From: Methyloversatilis sp.
GTDB lineage: Bacteria; Pseudomonadota; Gammaproteobacteria; Burkholderiales; Rhodocyclaceae
NCBI RefSeq assembly: GCF_030698125.1
Contig: NZ_JAUYNV010000025.1
Location: 62,001 to 126,000 of the forward strand
DNA: 64,000 nt
Reading direction: 5' to 3'
The position numbers were made by a program, and so were the translations under genes. This document shows, one piece after another, positions 1 through 11,148 of the stretch; position 1 is the first letter of the stretch; each line of letters begins with the position of its first letter. Under the pieces are notes generated by a model. That model worked only from the letters and a program-made list of their open reading frames with translations. It did no database searches and was not told the origin of the DNA.

Positions 1-1163
1 ACACGCCGTTGTTCAAGCGCGCGATCGGCGAAGTGACCGACATCGTCGAGAAGGAAATGTATTCATTCGAAGACGCGCTCAATGGCGAAAACCTGACGCT
101 GCGCCCGGAAGGTACGGCGTCCTGCGTGCGCGCCGTGACCGAACACAACCTGCTGTACGACAGCCCGCGCAAGCTCTGGTACATGGGCCCGATGTTCCGC
201 CACGAACGGCCACAGAAGGGGCGCTACCGCCAGTTCCATCAAGTCGGCGTGGAAGCGCTCGGCTATGCCGGACCCGATGTCGACGCCGAACTGATCATGA
301 TGTGCCAGCGCCTGTGGGACGACCTTGACCTGATGGGTATCCGGCTGGAAATCAATTCGCTCGGCTCACCCGAGGAGCGCCTGCTGCATCGCGCCGAACT
401 CATCGCCTACTTCGAGGCGCACCAGGAACAACTGGACGAGGACGCGAAGCGCCGCCTGCACAGCAATCCGCTGCGCATCCTCGACACCAAGAACCCGGCC
501 ATGCAGGCGCTGGTCGAGGCGGCGCCGAAGCTTTCCGACTATCTGGGCAAGGAATCGCTGGCGCATTTCACCGCCATCCAGGACACGCTGCGCGCCGCCA
601 ATATCCCGTTCCGCATCAATCCGAGGCTGGTGCGCGGCCTGGATTACTACAACCTCACGGTATTCGAGTGGGTGACCGACCAGCTTGGCGCCCAGGGAAC
701 GGTGTGTGCCGGCGGCCGCTACGACGGACTGGTTTCGCAGCTCGGCGGCAAGCCTGCCCCGGCAGCCGGCTTTGCAATGGGCATCGAACGTCTGCTGTCG
801 CTGTGGAATCCGGTACAGGCCGACGCGCTGATCGAACGTCCGGAAGCGTATGTCGTCCACTCGGGAGAAGGCGTCCAGGCGGAGGCATTCGCGCTGTCGG
901 AGCAGCTGCGCGACGCGGGCTTCGCCACGCTGATGCATTGCGGCGGTGGCAGCTTCAAGTCGCAGATGAAGCGCGCGGATGCATCCGGCGCTGCGGTCGC
1001 GCTGATACTCGGCGAAGACGAAGTGGCATCGGGCGATGTCACCTTCAAGCCCCTGCGCGGGGGTGACCAGATGCGCATCAGCCGTGACGACGTGGCCGAA
1101 CATCTGGCCATGCTGCTGCTCGGTGGCGACGACACCGACGACGAAGAACCGTTGTTGCACTGA
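1..1163 (+). CDS. hisS: Histidine--tRNA ligase, 5' end cut by window
   Basis: Class II aminoacyl-tRNA synthetase that charges tRNA-His in the cytoplasm. The reading frame is already open at base 3 and starts in the conserved [15 protein letters not shown] stretch, so only the first tens of residues are missing. Visible motifs are motif 2 ([16 protein letters not shown]), the histidine-binding [12 protein letters not shown] and GGRYDGL segments, and motif 3 ([10 protein letters not shown]), followed by the C-terminal anticodon-binding domain. It is the first gene seen of a + strand run with yfgM, bamB and der. HisZ, a paralogue of its catalytic domain, lies about 7 kb downstream. Confidence 0.97.
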   Translation, partial: TPLFKRAIGEVTDIVEKEMYSFEDALNGENLTLRPEGTASCVRAVTEHNLLYDSPRKLWYMGPMFRHERPQKGRYRQFHQVGVEALGYAGPDVDAELIMMCQRLWDDLDLMGIRLEINSLGSPEERLLHRAELIAYFEAHQEQLDEDAKRRLHSNPLRILDTKNPAMQALVEAAPKLSDYLGKESLAHFTAIQDTLRAANIPFRINPRLVRGLDYYNLTVFEWVTDQLGAQGTVCAGGRYDGLVSQLGGKPAPAAGFAMGIERLLSLWNPVQADALIERPEAYVVHSGEGVQAEAFALSEQLRDAGFATLMHCGGGSFKSQMKRADASGAAVALILGEDEVASGDVTFKPLRGGDQMRISRDDVAEHLAMLLLGGDDTDDEEPLLH

Positions 1164-1205
1164 AAATCAATCTACAACCGGAATAACCGGACAGGAGTCC
1201 AGGAC

Positions 1206-1880
1206 ATGGCAGCACTCGATCTTGAAGAACAGGAACAGCTTTCGACCATCAAGGCCTGGTGGGCGGCGTGGGGCAACCTGATCACCTGGACGGTGATCGC
1301 GGTTTCAGCGTCGCTGATCGGCTATCAGGCGTGGAACTGGTACAGCCGTGACCAGTCGGTGAAGGCCAGTGTCGTGTTCGACGCGCTGCAGGATGCCGCA
1401 CTTGCCGGTGACCTGAAGAAAACCCGCGAAGCCTCCGGGCAGCTGACCGAAAATTTCGGCGGCAGCGCATACGCGAGTCTGGGCGCGCTGCTGTCGGCCA
1501 AGCTGCATGTCGACAACGGTGACACCAAGACCGCCCGCGCACAGCTGGAATGGGTGAAGGCGAATGCGCCGGAAAACATGCTGCGCGACCTCGGCCGCCT
1601 GCGTCTGGCGTATGTGCTGATCGAGGAACAGGCGTTTGACGACGCAAACAAACAGCTCGACGGCAAGGTCGATCCCACGCTTGAAGCGCGCTTTCTCGAA
1701 GCGCGCGGCGATGTGCTGCTGATGCAGGACAAACGGGACGAAGCCCGCACCGCCTATCAGTCCGCACTGACGAAGATCGACGAAAACGCCAAGGCAGGCG
1801 GCGCGCTGTCCGGCGCTGCACCGCAAGGCTATCGCAATGTGGTCGAGATCAAGCTCGATGCGGTCGGTGGCGCCCGGTGA
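1206..1880 (+). CDS. yfgM: YfgM-like membrane-anchored tetratricopeptide protein
   Basis: A 224-residue protein of the YfgM family, an ancillary partner of the SecYEG translocon and periplasmic chaperones. It has a short cytoplasmic N-terminus, one membrane segment at about residues 24-46, and a periplasmic helical-repeat domain with paired alanine-rich helices typical of TPR folds. An AGGAG-type ribosome site sits upstream of the ATG. It lies between hisS and bamB, the usual position in beta- and gammaproteobacteria, and its stop overlaps the bamB start by four bases, suggesting translational coupling. Function is assigned from family and context. Confidence 0.9.
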   Translation: MAALDLEEQEQLSTIKAWWAAWGNLITWTVIAVSASLIGYQAWNWYSRDQSVKASVVFDALQDAALAGDLKKTREASGQLTENFGGSAYASLGALLSAKLHVDNGDTKTARAQLEWVKANAPENMLRDLGRLRLAYVLIEEQAFDDANKQLDGKVDPTLEARFLEARGDVLLMQDKRDEARTAYQSALTKIDENAKAGGALSGAAPQGYRNVVEIKLDAVGGAR

Positions 1881-3028
1881 CGCGACTGACCGTTTTACTG
1901 GTGGCCAGCGCCCTGCTTGCGGGGTGCGGCTCAACGCTCGACAGCCTCGACAGCCTCAATCCGTTCAGCGGCCCGCCCAAGCCCAAGATGCCGGTACTCG
2001 AGCCGCTTGAAGCCAGTGTTCCGGTGACCGAACTGTGGCGCTATGACGTCGGTCAGTCCGGCAATTCGGTTTTCGAACCTGCGGTGATCGGCAAAAGTAT
2101 TTTTGTCGCTGCGCGTGATGGCACGATCGCCCGACTGGACGACGGCAGGCAGGTCTGGAAGATCAACGCCGGCAAGCCCTTGTCGGGTGGCATCGGCGCC
2201 AATGAGCGGCAACTGGTCGTGGGCACTGAAAAGGGCGATGTGCTGGTGTTCGACCTTGATGGCAAGCCGCTTTGGGAAGGCCTCGTGAGCTCCGAAGTAC
2301 TCAGTGCGCCGCTGGTGACCGATGACATGGTGTTCGTGCGCAGCGCCGACAGCCGCGTTCAGGCGTTCACGGCGATCGATGGCACGCGCCAGTGGAATTA
2401 CCAGCGACCGAATCCGTCGCTTACGCTGCGCACCCACGCCGGTGTGATCAGCACGCCGTCGCTGTTGATTGCAGGGTTCCCGGGCGGCAAGCTCGTTGCC
2501 ATCAACCGAAGCACAGGTGTAGCGGTGTGGGAATCCAATGTGGCACTGTCGCGCGGCGCGACGGAACTGGAACGCATCGCGGACGTATCCAGCCTGCCGG
2601 TCATCGTCGGCCGCGATGTGTGCGCCTCGGCCTTTCAGGGGCGTGTGGCATGCTTCGAACTGAGCACCGGCAAATCGATCTGGACACGCGACATATCGAG
2701 TGCCGCCGGCATCGATATCGACGCCCAGAACCTGTACGTCAGTGACGACAATGGCGCCATTCACGCGCTGGATCGCTCGACCGGCGCCAGCGTGTGGAAG
2801 CAGGACAAGCTCAAGCGCCGCTATCCAGGACGACCGTTGGCGCTCGAAGGCGCTGTAGCCGTCGCCGATGGCGAGGGGCTGCTGCATCTGCTGAGCACCG
2901 AGAATGGCGCCTTCATCGCCCGGGCCAAGGGTGACGGCAGCACGGTCAATGCGTCGCTGCGCCCCTACGGCACCGCTTTCGTGGCGCAGAGCCGCGCCGG
3001 CATCGTGCGGGCCCTGTCGGCCCGCTGA
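1877..3028 (+). CDS. bamB: Outer membrane protein assembly factor BamB
   Basis: Lipoprotein subunit of the BAM complex, which inserts beta-barrel proteins into the outer membrane. The start is GTG, overlapping the yfgM stop in a GTGA junction. The N-terminus is a lipoprotein signal with lipobox LLAGC (Cys17), so the mature protein is lipid-anchored. The rest consists of repeated beta-propeller blades with PQQ-like motifs (for example DGRQVWKINAG, STGVAVWES, STGASVWKQ). Its 383 residues match the family. It precedes der closely, as in many proteobacteria. Confidence 0.95.
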   Translation: MTRLTVLLVASALLAGCGSTLDSLDSLNPFSGPPKPKMPVLEPLEASVPVTELWRYDVGQSGNSVFEPAVIGKSIFVAARDGTIARLDDGRQVWKINAGKPLSGGIGANERQLVVGTEKGDVLVFDLDGKPLWEGLVSSEVLSAPLVTDDMVFVRSADSRVQAFTAIDGTRQWNYQRPNPSLTLRTHAGVISTPSLLIAGFPGGKLVAINRSTGVAVWESNVALSRGATELERIADVSSLPVIVGRDVCASAFQGRVACFELSTGKSIWTRDISSAAGIDIDAQNLYVSDDNGAIHALDRSTGASVWKQDKLKRRYPGRPLALEGAVAVADGEGLLHLLSTENGAFIARAKGDGSTVNASLRPYGTAFVAQSRAGIVRALSAR

Positions 3029-3037
3029 GGATCTAGC

Positions 3038-4366
3038 TTGAAACCCGTACTGGTACTCGTAGGTCGCCCCAACGTCGGTAAATCGACGCTGTTCAACCGG
3101 CTGACCAAAACCCGAGACGCCCTCGTCGCCGATTTCCCCGGTCTGACGCGCGACCGTCATTACGGCACCGGCCGCCTCGGCGACCGGCCGTTTCTCGTGG
3201 TGGACACCGGTGGTTTCGAGCCGACCGCCCGCGACGGCATCATGGTCGAAATGGCGGCACAGGCTGAACAGGCCATTGCCGAAGCGGATGTACTCATATT
3301 CCTCGTCGATGGCCGGGCCGGCCTGACTGCGCACGACCGGGAGATTGCGGCCCGGCTGCGCCGTGTCGGCAAGCCGCTTGTGGTTGCGGTGAACAAGGCG
3401 GAAGGCATGCGGCAGGAAATCGTCGCCGCCGAGTTTCACGAGCTCGGCCTGGGTGAGCTGCACGTGATTTCCTCGGCCCACGGCGAAGGTGTGCGCAGCC
3501 TGCTGGACCACTGCCTGAGCGGGTTTGCCGACGACGACGAGGTGGAACCGGATGACCGGGTACCGAAGATTGCCGTGGCCGGTCGCCCGAACGTCGGAAA
3601 ATCGACGTTGATCAATGCGTTGCTGGGGGAAGAGCGTGTCATCGCGTTCGACCAGGCCGGTACGACGCGCGACGCGATCAGCATCCCGTTCGAACGCAAC
3701 GGCAAGCGCTACACGCTGATCGATACGGCCGGTCTGCGCCGCAAGGGACGGGTATTCGAAACGATCGAGAAGTTTTCGGTCATCAAGACGGTGCAGGCGA
3801 TCGAACAGGCCAATGTTTGTGTGCTGGTGCTCGATGCAACGCAGGAAGTGTCCGATCAGGACGCCCATATCGGCGGTTTCATCGTCGAAAGTGGCCGTGC
3901 GCTGGTGCTTGCCGTCAACAAGTGGGACGCCGTAGACAGCTACCGGCGCGAAATCTTCAAGCGTGAAATTGCACGCAAGCTGGGCTTTCTGGGCTTTGCG
4001 CGCCATCTGTACATTTCTGCGCTCGAAGGCCTCGGGGTCAGTGGCCTGTTCGGCGCTGTGGACGCCGCTTACGCAGCTGCGATGACCAAACTTCCCACGC
4101 CGAGGCTGACGCGCGCGCTGCAGGCGGCGGTCGAGAAACAGTCGCCCCCGAAGCACGGCCTGTTCCGGCCCAAGATGCGCTATGCCCACCAGGGCGGAAT
4201 GAATCCGCCGGTCATCGTCATCCACGGCGCCGCACTCGAACATATTGCTGAAAGTTACCGGCGCTATCTCGAACACTATTTTCTGGAAATATTCCGGCTT
4301 CAGGGCACGCCGCTGAGGGTCGAATTCCGCACCGCGCACAATCCGTTCGTCGCATCGAAGAAATGA
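3038..4366 (+). CDS. der: Ribosome biogenesis GTPase Der (EngA)
   Basis: Double-domain GTPase needed for maturation of the 50S subunit. Two complete G domains are visible: the first P-loop GRPNVGKS at about residues 9-16 and the second at about residues 182-189, followed by a KH-like C-terminal domain containing [11 protein letters not shown]. The 442-residue length is normal. The likely start is TTG, nine bases after the bamB stop; no better-placed ATG precedes the first P-loop. Likely cotranscribed with hisS-yfgM-bamB. Confidence 0.97.
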   Translation: MKPVLVLVGRPNVGKSTLFNRLTKTRDALVADFPGLTRDRHYGTGRLGDRPFLVVDTGGFEPTARDGIMVEMAAQAEQAIAEADVLIFLVDGRAGLTAHDREIAARLRRVGKPLVVAVNKAEGMRQEIVAAEFHELGLGELHVISSAHGEGVRSLLDHCLSGFADDDEVEPDDRVPKIAVAGRPNVGKSTLINALLGEERVIAFDQAGTTRDAISIPFERNGKRYTLIDTAGLRRKGRVFETIEKFSVIKTVQAIEQANVCVLVLDATQEVSDQDAHIGGFIVESGRALVLAVNKWDAVDSYRREIFKREIARKLGFLGFARHLYISALEGLGVSGLFGAVDAAYAAAMTKLPTPRLTRALQAAVEKQSPPKHGLFRPKMRYAHQGGMNPPVIVIHGAALEHIAESYRRYLEHYFLEIFRLQGTPLRVEFRTAHNPFVASKK

Positions 4367-4466
4367 TGACGAGATCGGGAATCAAAATGCGCAGCGCGGG
4401 GTCTGAAGCTGCGGTGCATCAAAAAATCCAGTAGAGTCCTATTTCAAATAAACAAGAGGTGTCCAC

Positions 4467-4706
4467 ATGAGCAACAAAGGGCAAATGCTACAAGACCCCT
4501 TCCTCAACACCCTGCGCCGCGAGCACGTGCCGGTCGCGATCTACCTTGTGAATGGCATCAAGCTCCAGGGTCAGATCGAGTCGTTCGACCAGTACGTTGT
4601 ACTGCTCAAGAACACGGTGACGCAGATGGTCTACAAGCACGCAATTTCGACTGTCGTGCCCGCGCGCCCGGTCAATATCCAGCACGATCAGGGCGACAGC
4701 GCTTGA
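4467..4706 (+). CDS. hfq: RNA chaperone Hfq
   Basis: Hexameric Sm-like protein that pairs small RNAs with mRNAs. The 79-residue protein contains the Sm1 region ([21 protein letters not shown]) and the Sm2 motif YKHAIST, with [15 protein letters not shown] forming the proximal-face helix. A GAGGTG ribosome site precedes the ATG. The 100-base gap after der probably holds its promoter, but no clear consensus was found. It starts the hfq-hflX-hflK-hflC block. Confidence 0.98.
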   Translation: MSNKGQMLQDPFLNTLRREHVPVAIYLVNGIKLQGQIESFDQYVVLLKNTVTQMVYKHAISTVVPARPVNIQHDQGDSA

Positions 4707-4742
4707 CCGGCGAAAACGGTCACCTGCAGGCACTTCGTTCGC

Positions 4743-6041
4743 ATGATTGAGCGGCCGGAGACCGGCGAGCGCGCGGTCATTGTCCAGCTCGATCTCGGCA
4801 AAGGCGACTACGAAGACCGGCTGGACGAATTCACGCTGCTCGCACTGAGTGCTGGTGCGGTGCCGGTGGCTCGCGCCGGTGGCAAGCGGCAGGCTCCCGA
4901 TCCGGCGACCTTTGCCGGCAAGGGCAAGGTGGCCGAGATTCTCGACCTCGCCAATGCCAACGAAGCAGATATCGTCCTGTTCAACCACGAGTTGTCGGCC
5001 AGCCAGCAGCGCAATCTCGAGCGCGCGCTTTCGCGACGCGTCATTGATCGCAATGCGCTCATCCTCGACATCTTTGCGCTGCGCGCACGCAGTCATGAGG
5101 GCAAGCTGCAGGTCGAACTTGCCCAGCTCGAACACTTGTCGACCCGCCTGGTTCGCGGCTGGACCCATCTGGAGCGGCAGAAGGGCGGCATCGGCTTGCG
5201 TGGTCCGGGTGAAACGCAGCTTGAAACCGATCGCCGTCTGCTCGGCCACCGGGTGAAGGCGCTGAAAGAGCGGCTTGAAAAGGTCGAGCGCCAACGCGGC
5301 GTGCGCCGAAAGTCGCGCGAGCGGCATTCCACGCCCGTGGTTGCGCTGGTCGGCTATACGAACGCCGGCAAGTCCACGCTGTTCAATGCGCTGACGAAAG
5401 CGGGCAGTTACGCCGCCGATCAGTTGTTTGCCACACTGGACACGACTTCGCGTCAGCTCTATCTCGGTGAGTTCGGACAGGTGGTGTTGTCAGACACGGT
5501 CGGCTTCATACGCGACCTGCCGCATACGCTGGTTGCCGCTTTTCACGCGACGCTTGAAGAAACGGCCGGCGCCGACCTGTTGCTGCATGTCATCGACTCG
5601 TCGGCGCCGGATCGCGATGCGCAGATCGAGGCGGTCGATCGTGTGCTGGCCGAAATTGGCGCCGATGCGGTGCCGCAGATACGGGTGCTCAACAAGGTGG
5701 ACCTGATGCCCGCGCTGCAGCCGGGAGCCGACCCGGCTGGCTGTGATAACATTTGCAAAGTGCGCGTGAGTGCCCGCACCGGTGCGGGTCTGGCTGATTT
5801 GCGGTCAGTCATCGCGGCGCGATTGCAGGCTGAAAAGATTGCCGCCGCGCAGCGTGTGCAACCAAATGACGATCCCCGGGGCCTGAACCTGGAACCGCGG
5901 ACGAATTCCGCACTCCGAGTGATCAGCTCAGCAGAGAGCGGTGATACGTCTTCCACGGAAGACGACAAACGCTCCCCTCAACTTTCATCCTTACCTGTCC
6001 AATCCGAACGTGCTGAATGCGATCTTGATGTCGCTGAATGA
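4743..6041 (+). CDS. hflX: Ribosome-associated GTPase HflX
   Basis: GTPase that binds the large ribosomal subunit and can split stalled ribosomes. The N-terminal HflX domain includes the Gly-rich GGIGLRGPGETQLETDRR linker; the G domain starts with GYTNAGKST at about residue 204 and contains DTVGFI and NKVD. It has 432 residues, with about 70 poorly conserved residues after the G domain. This low-complexity tail runs into the hflK start and overlaps it by 14 bases. The family is certain; the functional value of the tail is not. Confidence 0.95.
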   Translation: MIERPETGERAVIVQLDLGKGDYEDRLDEFTLLALSAGAVPVARAGGKRQAPDPATFAGKGKVAEILDLANANEADIVLFNHELSASQQRNLERALSRRVIDRNALILDIFALRARSHEGKLQVELAQLEHLSTRLVRGWTHLERQKGGIGLRGPGETQLETDRRLLGHRVKALKERLEKVERQRGVRRKSRERHSTPVVALVGYTNAGKSTLFNALTKAGSYAADQLFATLDTTSRQLYLGEFGQVVLSDTVGFIRDLPHTLVAAFHATLEETAGADLLLHVIDSSAPDRDAQIEAVDRVLAEIGADAVPQIRVLNKVDLMPALQPGADPAGCDNICKVRVSARTGAGLADLRSVIAARLQAEKIAAAQRVQPNDDPRGLNLEPRTNSALRVISSAESGDTSSTEDDKRSPQLSSLPVQSERAECDLDVAE

Positions 6042-7239
6042 CCCCCGCTGGGGCAATCAGGGCGGCAATGGCAACAAAGGCGGCAACCAGGGTCCCCCCG
6101 ATCTGGAGGACCTGTGGCGCGATTTCAACAAGCGCCTGGCCGGGCTTTTCGGCGGCAAGTCGAACAACGGCGGTGGCGAAAGCCGTCCGCCGGTGACGCC
6201 GCGTCAGTTTGGCAGTGGCATCGGCGTGGTGCTCGGCCTGATCGTCATCGTCTGGCTGGCGAGCGGGCTTTACATCGTCGACGCAAGCCAGCGCGGCGTC
6301 GTGCTGCGTTTCGGCAAACTTGTCGAAACGACCGATCCGGGGCTGCAGTGGCGCTTGCCGTATCCGATCGATTCGCACGAACTGGTCAATCTGACAGGCG
6401 TGCGCACGGTCGAGGTTGGTTACCGCGGCGCCGAACGCAACAAGGTGCTCAAGGAAGCACTGATGCTCACCGACGACGAGAACATCATCAACATCCAGTT
6501 CGCGGTGCAGTACATCCTGAAGGATCCGGTGGCCTATCTGTTCCAGAACCGCCTGCCCGAGGAATCGGTTGTACATGCAGCGGAAACCGCGATGCGTGAG
6601 GTGGTCGGCAAAAGCAAGATGGACTTCGTACTTTACGAAGGACGTGAACAGATCGCCGTAGACGCGCAGCGCATCATGCAGCAGATACTCGACCGTTATC
6701 AGACCGGCATCCAGATCAGTCGCCTGACGCTGCAGAACGCCCAGCCGCCCGAGCAGGTGCAGGCCGCCTTTGACGACGCCGTCAAGGCCGGGCAGGATCT
6801 GGAGCGGCAGAAGAACGAAGGTCAGGCCTACGCCAATGACGTCATTCCGAAGGCACGCGGTACCGCATCGCGACTGCTCGAAGAGGCCAACGGCTACAAG
6901 GAACGGATCATCGCGACTTCGCAGGGTGACGCAAGCCGCTTCAAGCAGATTCTTGCCGAATACGTGAAAGCGCCTGAAGTGACGCGCCAGCGTATGTATA
7001 TCGATACGGTGCAACAGGTCATGATGAATACGAGCAAGGTACTGCTCGACGCGAAGGGCGGCAATAACCTGCTGTATCTCCCGCTCGACAAGCTGATGCA
7101 GCAGGCGGGCGCAGCGGCCGTTGATGTCGCTGCGGGTAGTCGCAGCAACGATTCGCTTCCATCAATGTCCGGTGACGCCGCGGCGGCTGACATGCGATCG
7201 CGCGATGCCCTGCGTGCCCGTGAGCGAGGAGAGCGTTGA
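6028..7239 (+). CDS. hflK: FtsH protease modulator HflK
   Basis: Inner-membrane SPFH/prohibitin-family protein that with HflC forms a large periplasmic cage around the FtsH protease. The N-terminus is rich in Gly and Asn (GNQGGNGNKGGNQG), followed by one membrane segment at about residues 62-85 and the SPFH domain with a long coiled coil. I chose the ATG giving MSLNDPRWGNQ because this matches the family's N-terminus; an upstream in-frame GTG at 5941 would add 29 atypical residues. It overlaps hflX by 14 bases and shares a TGATG junction with hflC. Confidence 0.95.
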   Translation: MSLNDPRWGNQGGNGNKGGNQGPPDLEDLWRDFNKRLAGLFGGKSNNGGGESRPPVTPRQFGSGIGVVLGLIVIVWLASGLYIVDASQRGVVLRFGKLVETTDPGLQWRLPYPIDSHELVNLTGVRTVEVGYRGAERNKVLKEALMLTDDENIINIQFAVQYILKDPVAYLFQNRLPEESVVHAAETAMREVVGKSKMDFVLYEGREQIAVDAQRIMQQILDRYQTGIQISRLTLQNAQPPEQVQAAFDDAVKAGQDLERQKNEGQAYANDVIPKARGTASRLLEEANGYKERIIATSQGDASRFKQILAEYVKAPEVTRQRMYIDTVQQVMMNTSKVLLDAKGGNNLLYLPLDKLMQQAGAAAVDVAAGSRSNDSLPSMSGDAAAADMRSRDALRARERGER

Positions 7240-8120
7240 TGCGCGAAAAGCTCCCCCTTTTCTTCGGCGGAATCATCGTCGCCCTGATCGTGCTGTCCAG
7301 CTCACTGTTCACGGTCGATCAGCGCCAGTACGCCATCGTGTTCCAGCTCGGTGAAGTGCGCACCGTGATCGAGCAGCCCGGCCTGCATTTCAAATGGCCG
7401 CTGGTGCAGAACGTGCGCCTTTTTGATCGCCGCATCCTGACGCTCGACAGCGCCGATCCCGAGCGCTACATCACGTCGGAAAAGAAGAATGTGCTGGTTG
7501 ATCTGTTCATCAAGTGGCGCATCACCGACGTCAAGCAGTACTACATCTCGGTCGGCGGCAACGAGCGACTGGCTGAAACACGTCTGCTGCAGACGGTGAA
7601 CGCCGGCCTGCGCGAGGAATTCGGGCGTCGAACGGTCAATGAGGTCGTGTCGGGCGAGCGCGACAGAATCATGGAAGACATGCGCAGCAAGGCCAACGTC
7701 GACGCGGTCAAGATCGGCGTGGAAATCGTCGATGTGCGGCTCAAGCGCGTCGATCTGCCGACCGAGGTGTCGGAATCGGTGTATCGACGGATGGAAGCGG
7801 AGCGCAAGCGGGTTGCCAACGAGCTGCGCTCACTGGGTTCTGCCGAAGCCGAGAAAATTCGTGCCGACGCCGACCGTCAGCGTGAAATCATCGTTGCCGA
7901 AGCGTACCGCGAGTCGCAGAAGATCAAGGGTGACGGTGACGCCCAGGCGGCGGCCATCTACGCTGACGCGTTTGGCTCCAATCCGGAGTTCTATGCGTTC
8001 TACCGCAGCATGGATGCCTATCAGAAGAGCTTCCGGAACAAGAGCGACCTGATGGTCATCGAGCCGACGTCCGACTTCTTCCGCTATCTCAACAATAGCG
8101 GCAGGCAGTCCGTGAAATAG
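7239..8120 (+). CDS. hflC: FtsH protease modulator HflC
   Basis: Partner of HflK in the membrane complex that regulates FtsH. The 293-residue protein has a membrane segment at about residues 5-24, the SPFH domain (DQRQYAIVFQLGEVRTVIEQPG) and a helical C-terminal half rich in AEA heptads. The start ATG overlaps the hflK stop. A hairpin followed by a T run lies about 80 bases downstream. Confidence 0.96.
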   Translation: MREKLPLFFGGIIVALIVLSSSLFTVDQRQYAIVFQLGEVRTVIEQPGLHFKWPLVQNVRLFDRRILTLDSADPERYITSEKKNVLVDLFIKWRITDVKQYYISVGGNERLAETRLLQTVNAGLREEFGRRTVNEVVSGERDRIMEDMRSKANVDAVKIGVEIVDVRLKRVDLPTEVSESVYRRMEAERKRVANELRSLGSAEAEKIRADADRQREIIVAEAYRESQKIKGDGDAQAAAIYADAFGSNPEFYAFYRSMDAYQKSFRNKSDLMVIEPTSDFFRYLNNSGRQSVK

Positions 8121-8196
8121 GCGCCGGAACCCCAGGCGTCCGAGCTGCTGTATAGTCCACCGGTTATTTATTCGCCGTACGGAATGAAAAGTCACC

Positions 8197-8223
8197 AGCC
8201 CGCAATGCGGGCTGTGCTTTTTT
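8197..8223 (+). terminator. Rho-independent terminator after hflC
   Basis: Perfect seven-pair stem AGCCCGC/GCGGGCT with a three-base AAT loop, followed by a T-rich run (TGCTTTTTT). It probably ends the hfq-hflC transcript. It lies only four bases before the next start codon, so it could also attenuate transcription entering the DUF2065-hisZ-purA genes from the TATAGT-like sequence at about 8150. Confidence 0.8.
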
Positions 8224-8227
8224 CGTG

Positions 8228-8413
8228 ATGGATTCAATTCTTCTCATCGCCTTGGGTTTGATGCTCGTCATTGAAGGCGTTCTGCCTTTCGTGGCGCCGC
8301 GCCTTTGGCGTGAAACCTTTCGCAGAGCGACCGAACTGGCCGACGGCCAGCTTCGTTTCGTCGGTCTGACCTCAATGATTATCGGTATTGCGCTGATTGC
8401 GCTATTCAAGTGA
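8228..8413 (+). CDS. DUF2065 family small membrane protein
   Basis: A 61-residue hydrophobic protein of the DUF2065 (YjeT-like) family, with two predicted membrane helices (LLIALGLMLVIEGVLPFV and LTSMIIGIALIALF). No biochemical role is established. Genes of this family often lie between hflC and purA or hisZ, as here. ATG is preferred over the GTG one codon upstream. The stop overlaps the hisZ ATG. Confidence 0.85.
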   Translation: MDSILLIALGLMLVIEGVLPFVAPRLWRETFRRATELADGQLRFVGLTSMIIGIALIALFK

Positions 8414-9585
8414 TGCGTCGCTGGTTATTGCCCGAATCGATCGAAGACCTGCTGCCCGACGAGGCACGCCAGGTGGAGAATCTGCGTCGGCGCCTGCTCG
8501 ATGAGTGCCTGGCCCAGGGCTACGAGCTGGTCGTCCCGCCCCTGGTCGAATACATCGAATCGTTGTTGACCGGCAGCGGTCGCGACATGGACCTGCGCAC
8601 CTTCAAACTGGTGGATCAGCTGTCGGGCCGGACGATGGGGCTGCGTGCCGACATCACGCCCCAGGTTGCGCGCATCGATTCCCACCTCCTCAATCGCAAC
8701 GGCGTTGTCCGCCTGTGTTATTGCGGCCCGGTCGTGCATGCACTGCCGTCCGGATTCAATGCGACGCGGGAGCCCATACAGCTCGGTGCTGAGCTCTACG
8801 GCCACGCGGGAATCGAAGCCGATGTCGAGGTGGTGAACTTGCTGCTGAGGGCGCTCGATGTTGCGCAGGTTGCGCTGGCACGCATTGATTTCGGCCATGT
8901 CGGCATCTTTCGGGCGCTGGCCGACCGCCTGGAGTCGCCTCGGCTGCGCAGCGATGACGGATTGCAGGACTTGTTCGCTGCGCTTCAGGCCAAGGACATG
9001 CCCTCGCTTCGACAGCTGCTGGTGGATGAACCCGCCACGCTCAAGGCTGCTTTCCTTGCGCTGCCCGATCTATACGGAAAGGCCGACACGCTCGCGCGGG
9101 CACGCGCTGCGCTGCCAGATTGTCCGGAAATCGCGACTGCGCTGGCCGAACTTGAGCGCGTCGGTGCATCGGTCGACACTGATGTGCTGGGTTTCGACCT
9201 GGCGGACCTGCGCGGCTATCACTACCACAGTGGAATCACGTTCGCCGCATACTGTGCCGGGCAGGCGCAGGCGATCGCGCTCGGCGGGCGCTACGATGAA
9301 GTTGGCAGGAGTTTCGGCCGTGCGCGTCCTGCAACCGGATTCAGCCTGGATTTGCGCCAGCTGGCGCGGCAGGCGCCGCAACTTGAACGGCAGCCCGGCA
9401 TCCGTGCGCCGCATGGCCATGATGCCGCGCTCATACAGCGAGTTCGCGCACTGCGTGACGCCGGCGAAATCGTGGTGGTCGACCTGCCGGGTCATTCGGC
9501 CGATGTCACCGAACTCGCGTGTGACCGCCAACTTGAATTCGTTGAAGGTGAGTGGCAAATCGTGTCGCTCGATAGAAAGGTTTAA
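8413..9585 (+). CDS. hisZ: ATP phosphoribosyltransferase regulatory subunit HisZ
   Basis: Histidyl-tRNA synthetase-like protein without charging activity that activates short-form HisG at the first step of histidine synthesis. It keeps the class II core (TFKLVDQLSGRTMGLRADITPQVAR, GGRYDEVG) but lacks the anticodon-binding domain seen in HisS. At 390 residues it fits the family. Its presence predicts a short HisG elsewhere in the genome. The ATG overlaps the DUF2065 stop, and purA follows three bases after its own stop. Confidence 0.95.
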   Translation: MRRWLLPESIEDLLPDEARQVENLRRRLLDECLAQGYELVVPPLVEYIESLLTGSGRDMDLRTFKLVDQLSGRTMGLRADITPQVARIDSHLLNRNGVVRLCYCGPVVHALPSGFNATREPIQLGAELYGHAGIEADVEVVNLLLRALDVAQVALARIDFGHVGIFRALADRLESPRLRSDDGLQDLFAALQAKDMPSLRQLLVDEPATLKAAFLALPDLYGKADTLARARAALPDCPEIATALAELERVGASVDTDVLGFDLADLRGYHYHSGITFAAYCAGQAQAIALGGRYDEVGRSFGRARPATGFSLDLRQLARQAPQLERQPGIRAPHGHDAALIQRVRALRDAGEIVVVDLPGHSADVTELACDRQLEFVEGEWQIVSLDRKV

Positions 9586-10881
<1,296 letters not shown>

Positions 10882-10990
10882 GTGATGGCGGGGCCGGGGG
10901 CCGCATGTCCGTGAAGGCCATGCGGTTCATAATGGGTACAGTGACCGATGCAGTCAGGAACGTCGGCGGGAAGAAAACGGACAGGAAAAG

Positions 10991-11018
10991 AAAAAAGCCG
11001 ACATCGCTGTCGGCTTTC
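10991..11018 (-). terminator. Terminator for tRNA-Leu
   Basis: Perfect eight-pair stem AGCCGACA/TGTCGGCT with a four-base loop. Read on the minus strand it is followed by six T residues, so it best serves as the intrinsic terminator of the minus-strand tRNA-Leu gene. On the plus strand the T run is weak, but it may also help end the purA transcript. Confidence 0.85.
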
Positions 11019-11030
11019 GTCCTTGCTTCT

Positions 11031-11115
11031 TGGTGCCCAGGAGAGGACTCGAACCTCCACACCTTGCGGCACTAGTACCTGAAACTAGCGCGTCTACCAA
11101 TTTCGCCACCTGGGC
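11031..11115 (-). tRNA. tRNA-Leu (CAG anticodon)
   Basis: Reads on the minus strand as an 85-nt type II tRNA with encoded CCA. The acceptor stem GCCCAGG pairs with CCTGGGC, the anticodon loop is TTCAGGT (anticodon CAG) within a CTAGT/ACTAG stem, there is a long variable arm, and the T arm contains GGTTCGAGTCC. CAG reads the CUG codon, the main leucine codon in such a GC-rich genome. It lies opposite to its neighbours, between purA and rnr. Confidence 0.97.
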
Positions 11116-11148
11116 AAGAGGCTGCGCATTCTAAAGAAAGCATTTACG

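Noticed and set aside
1931-4339. Very long open frame on the minus strand opposite bamB and der
   Set aside because: It lies antisense to two clear conserved genes, has no recognisable domain, and such frames are common at high GC.
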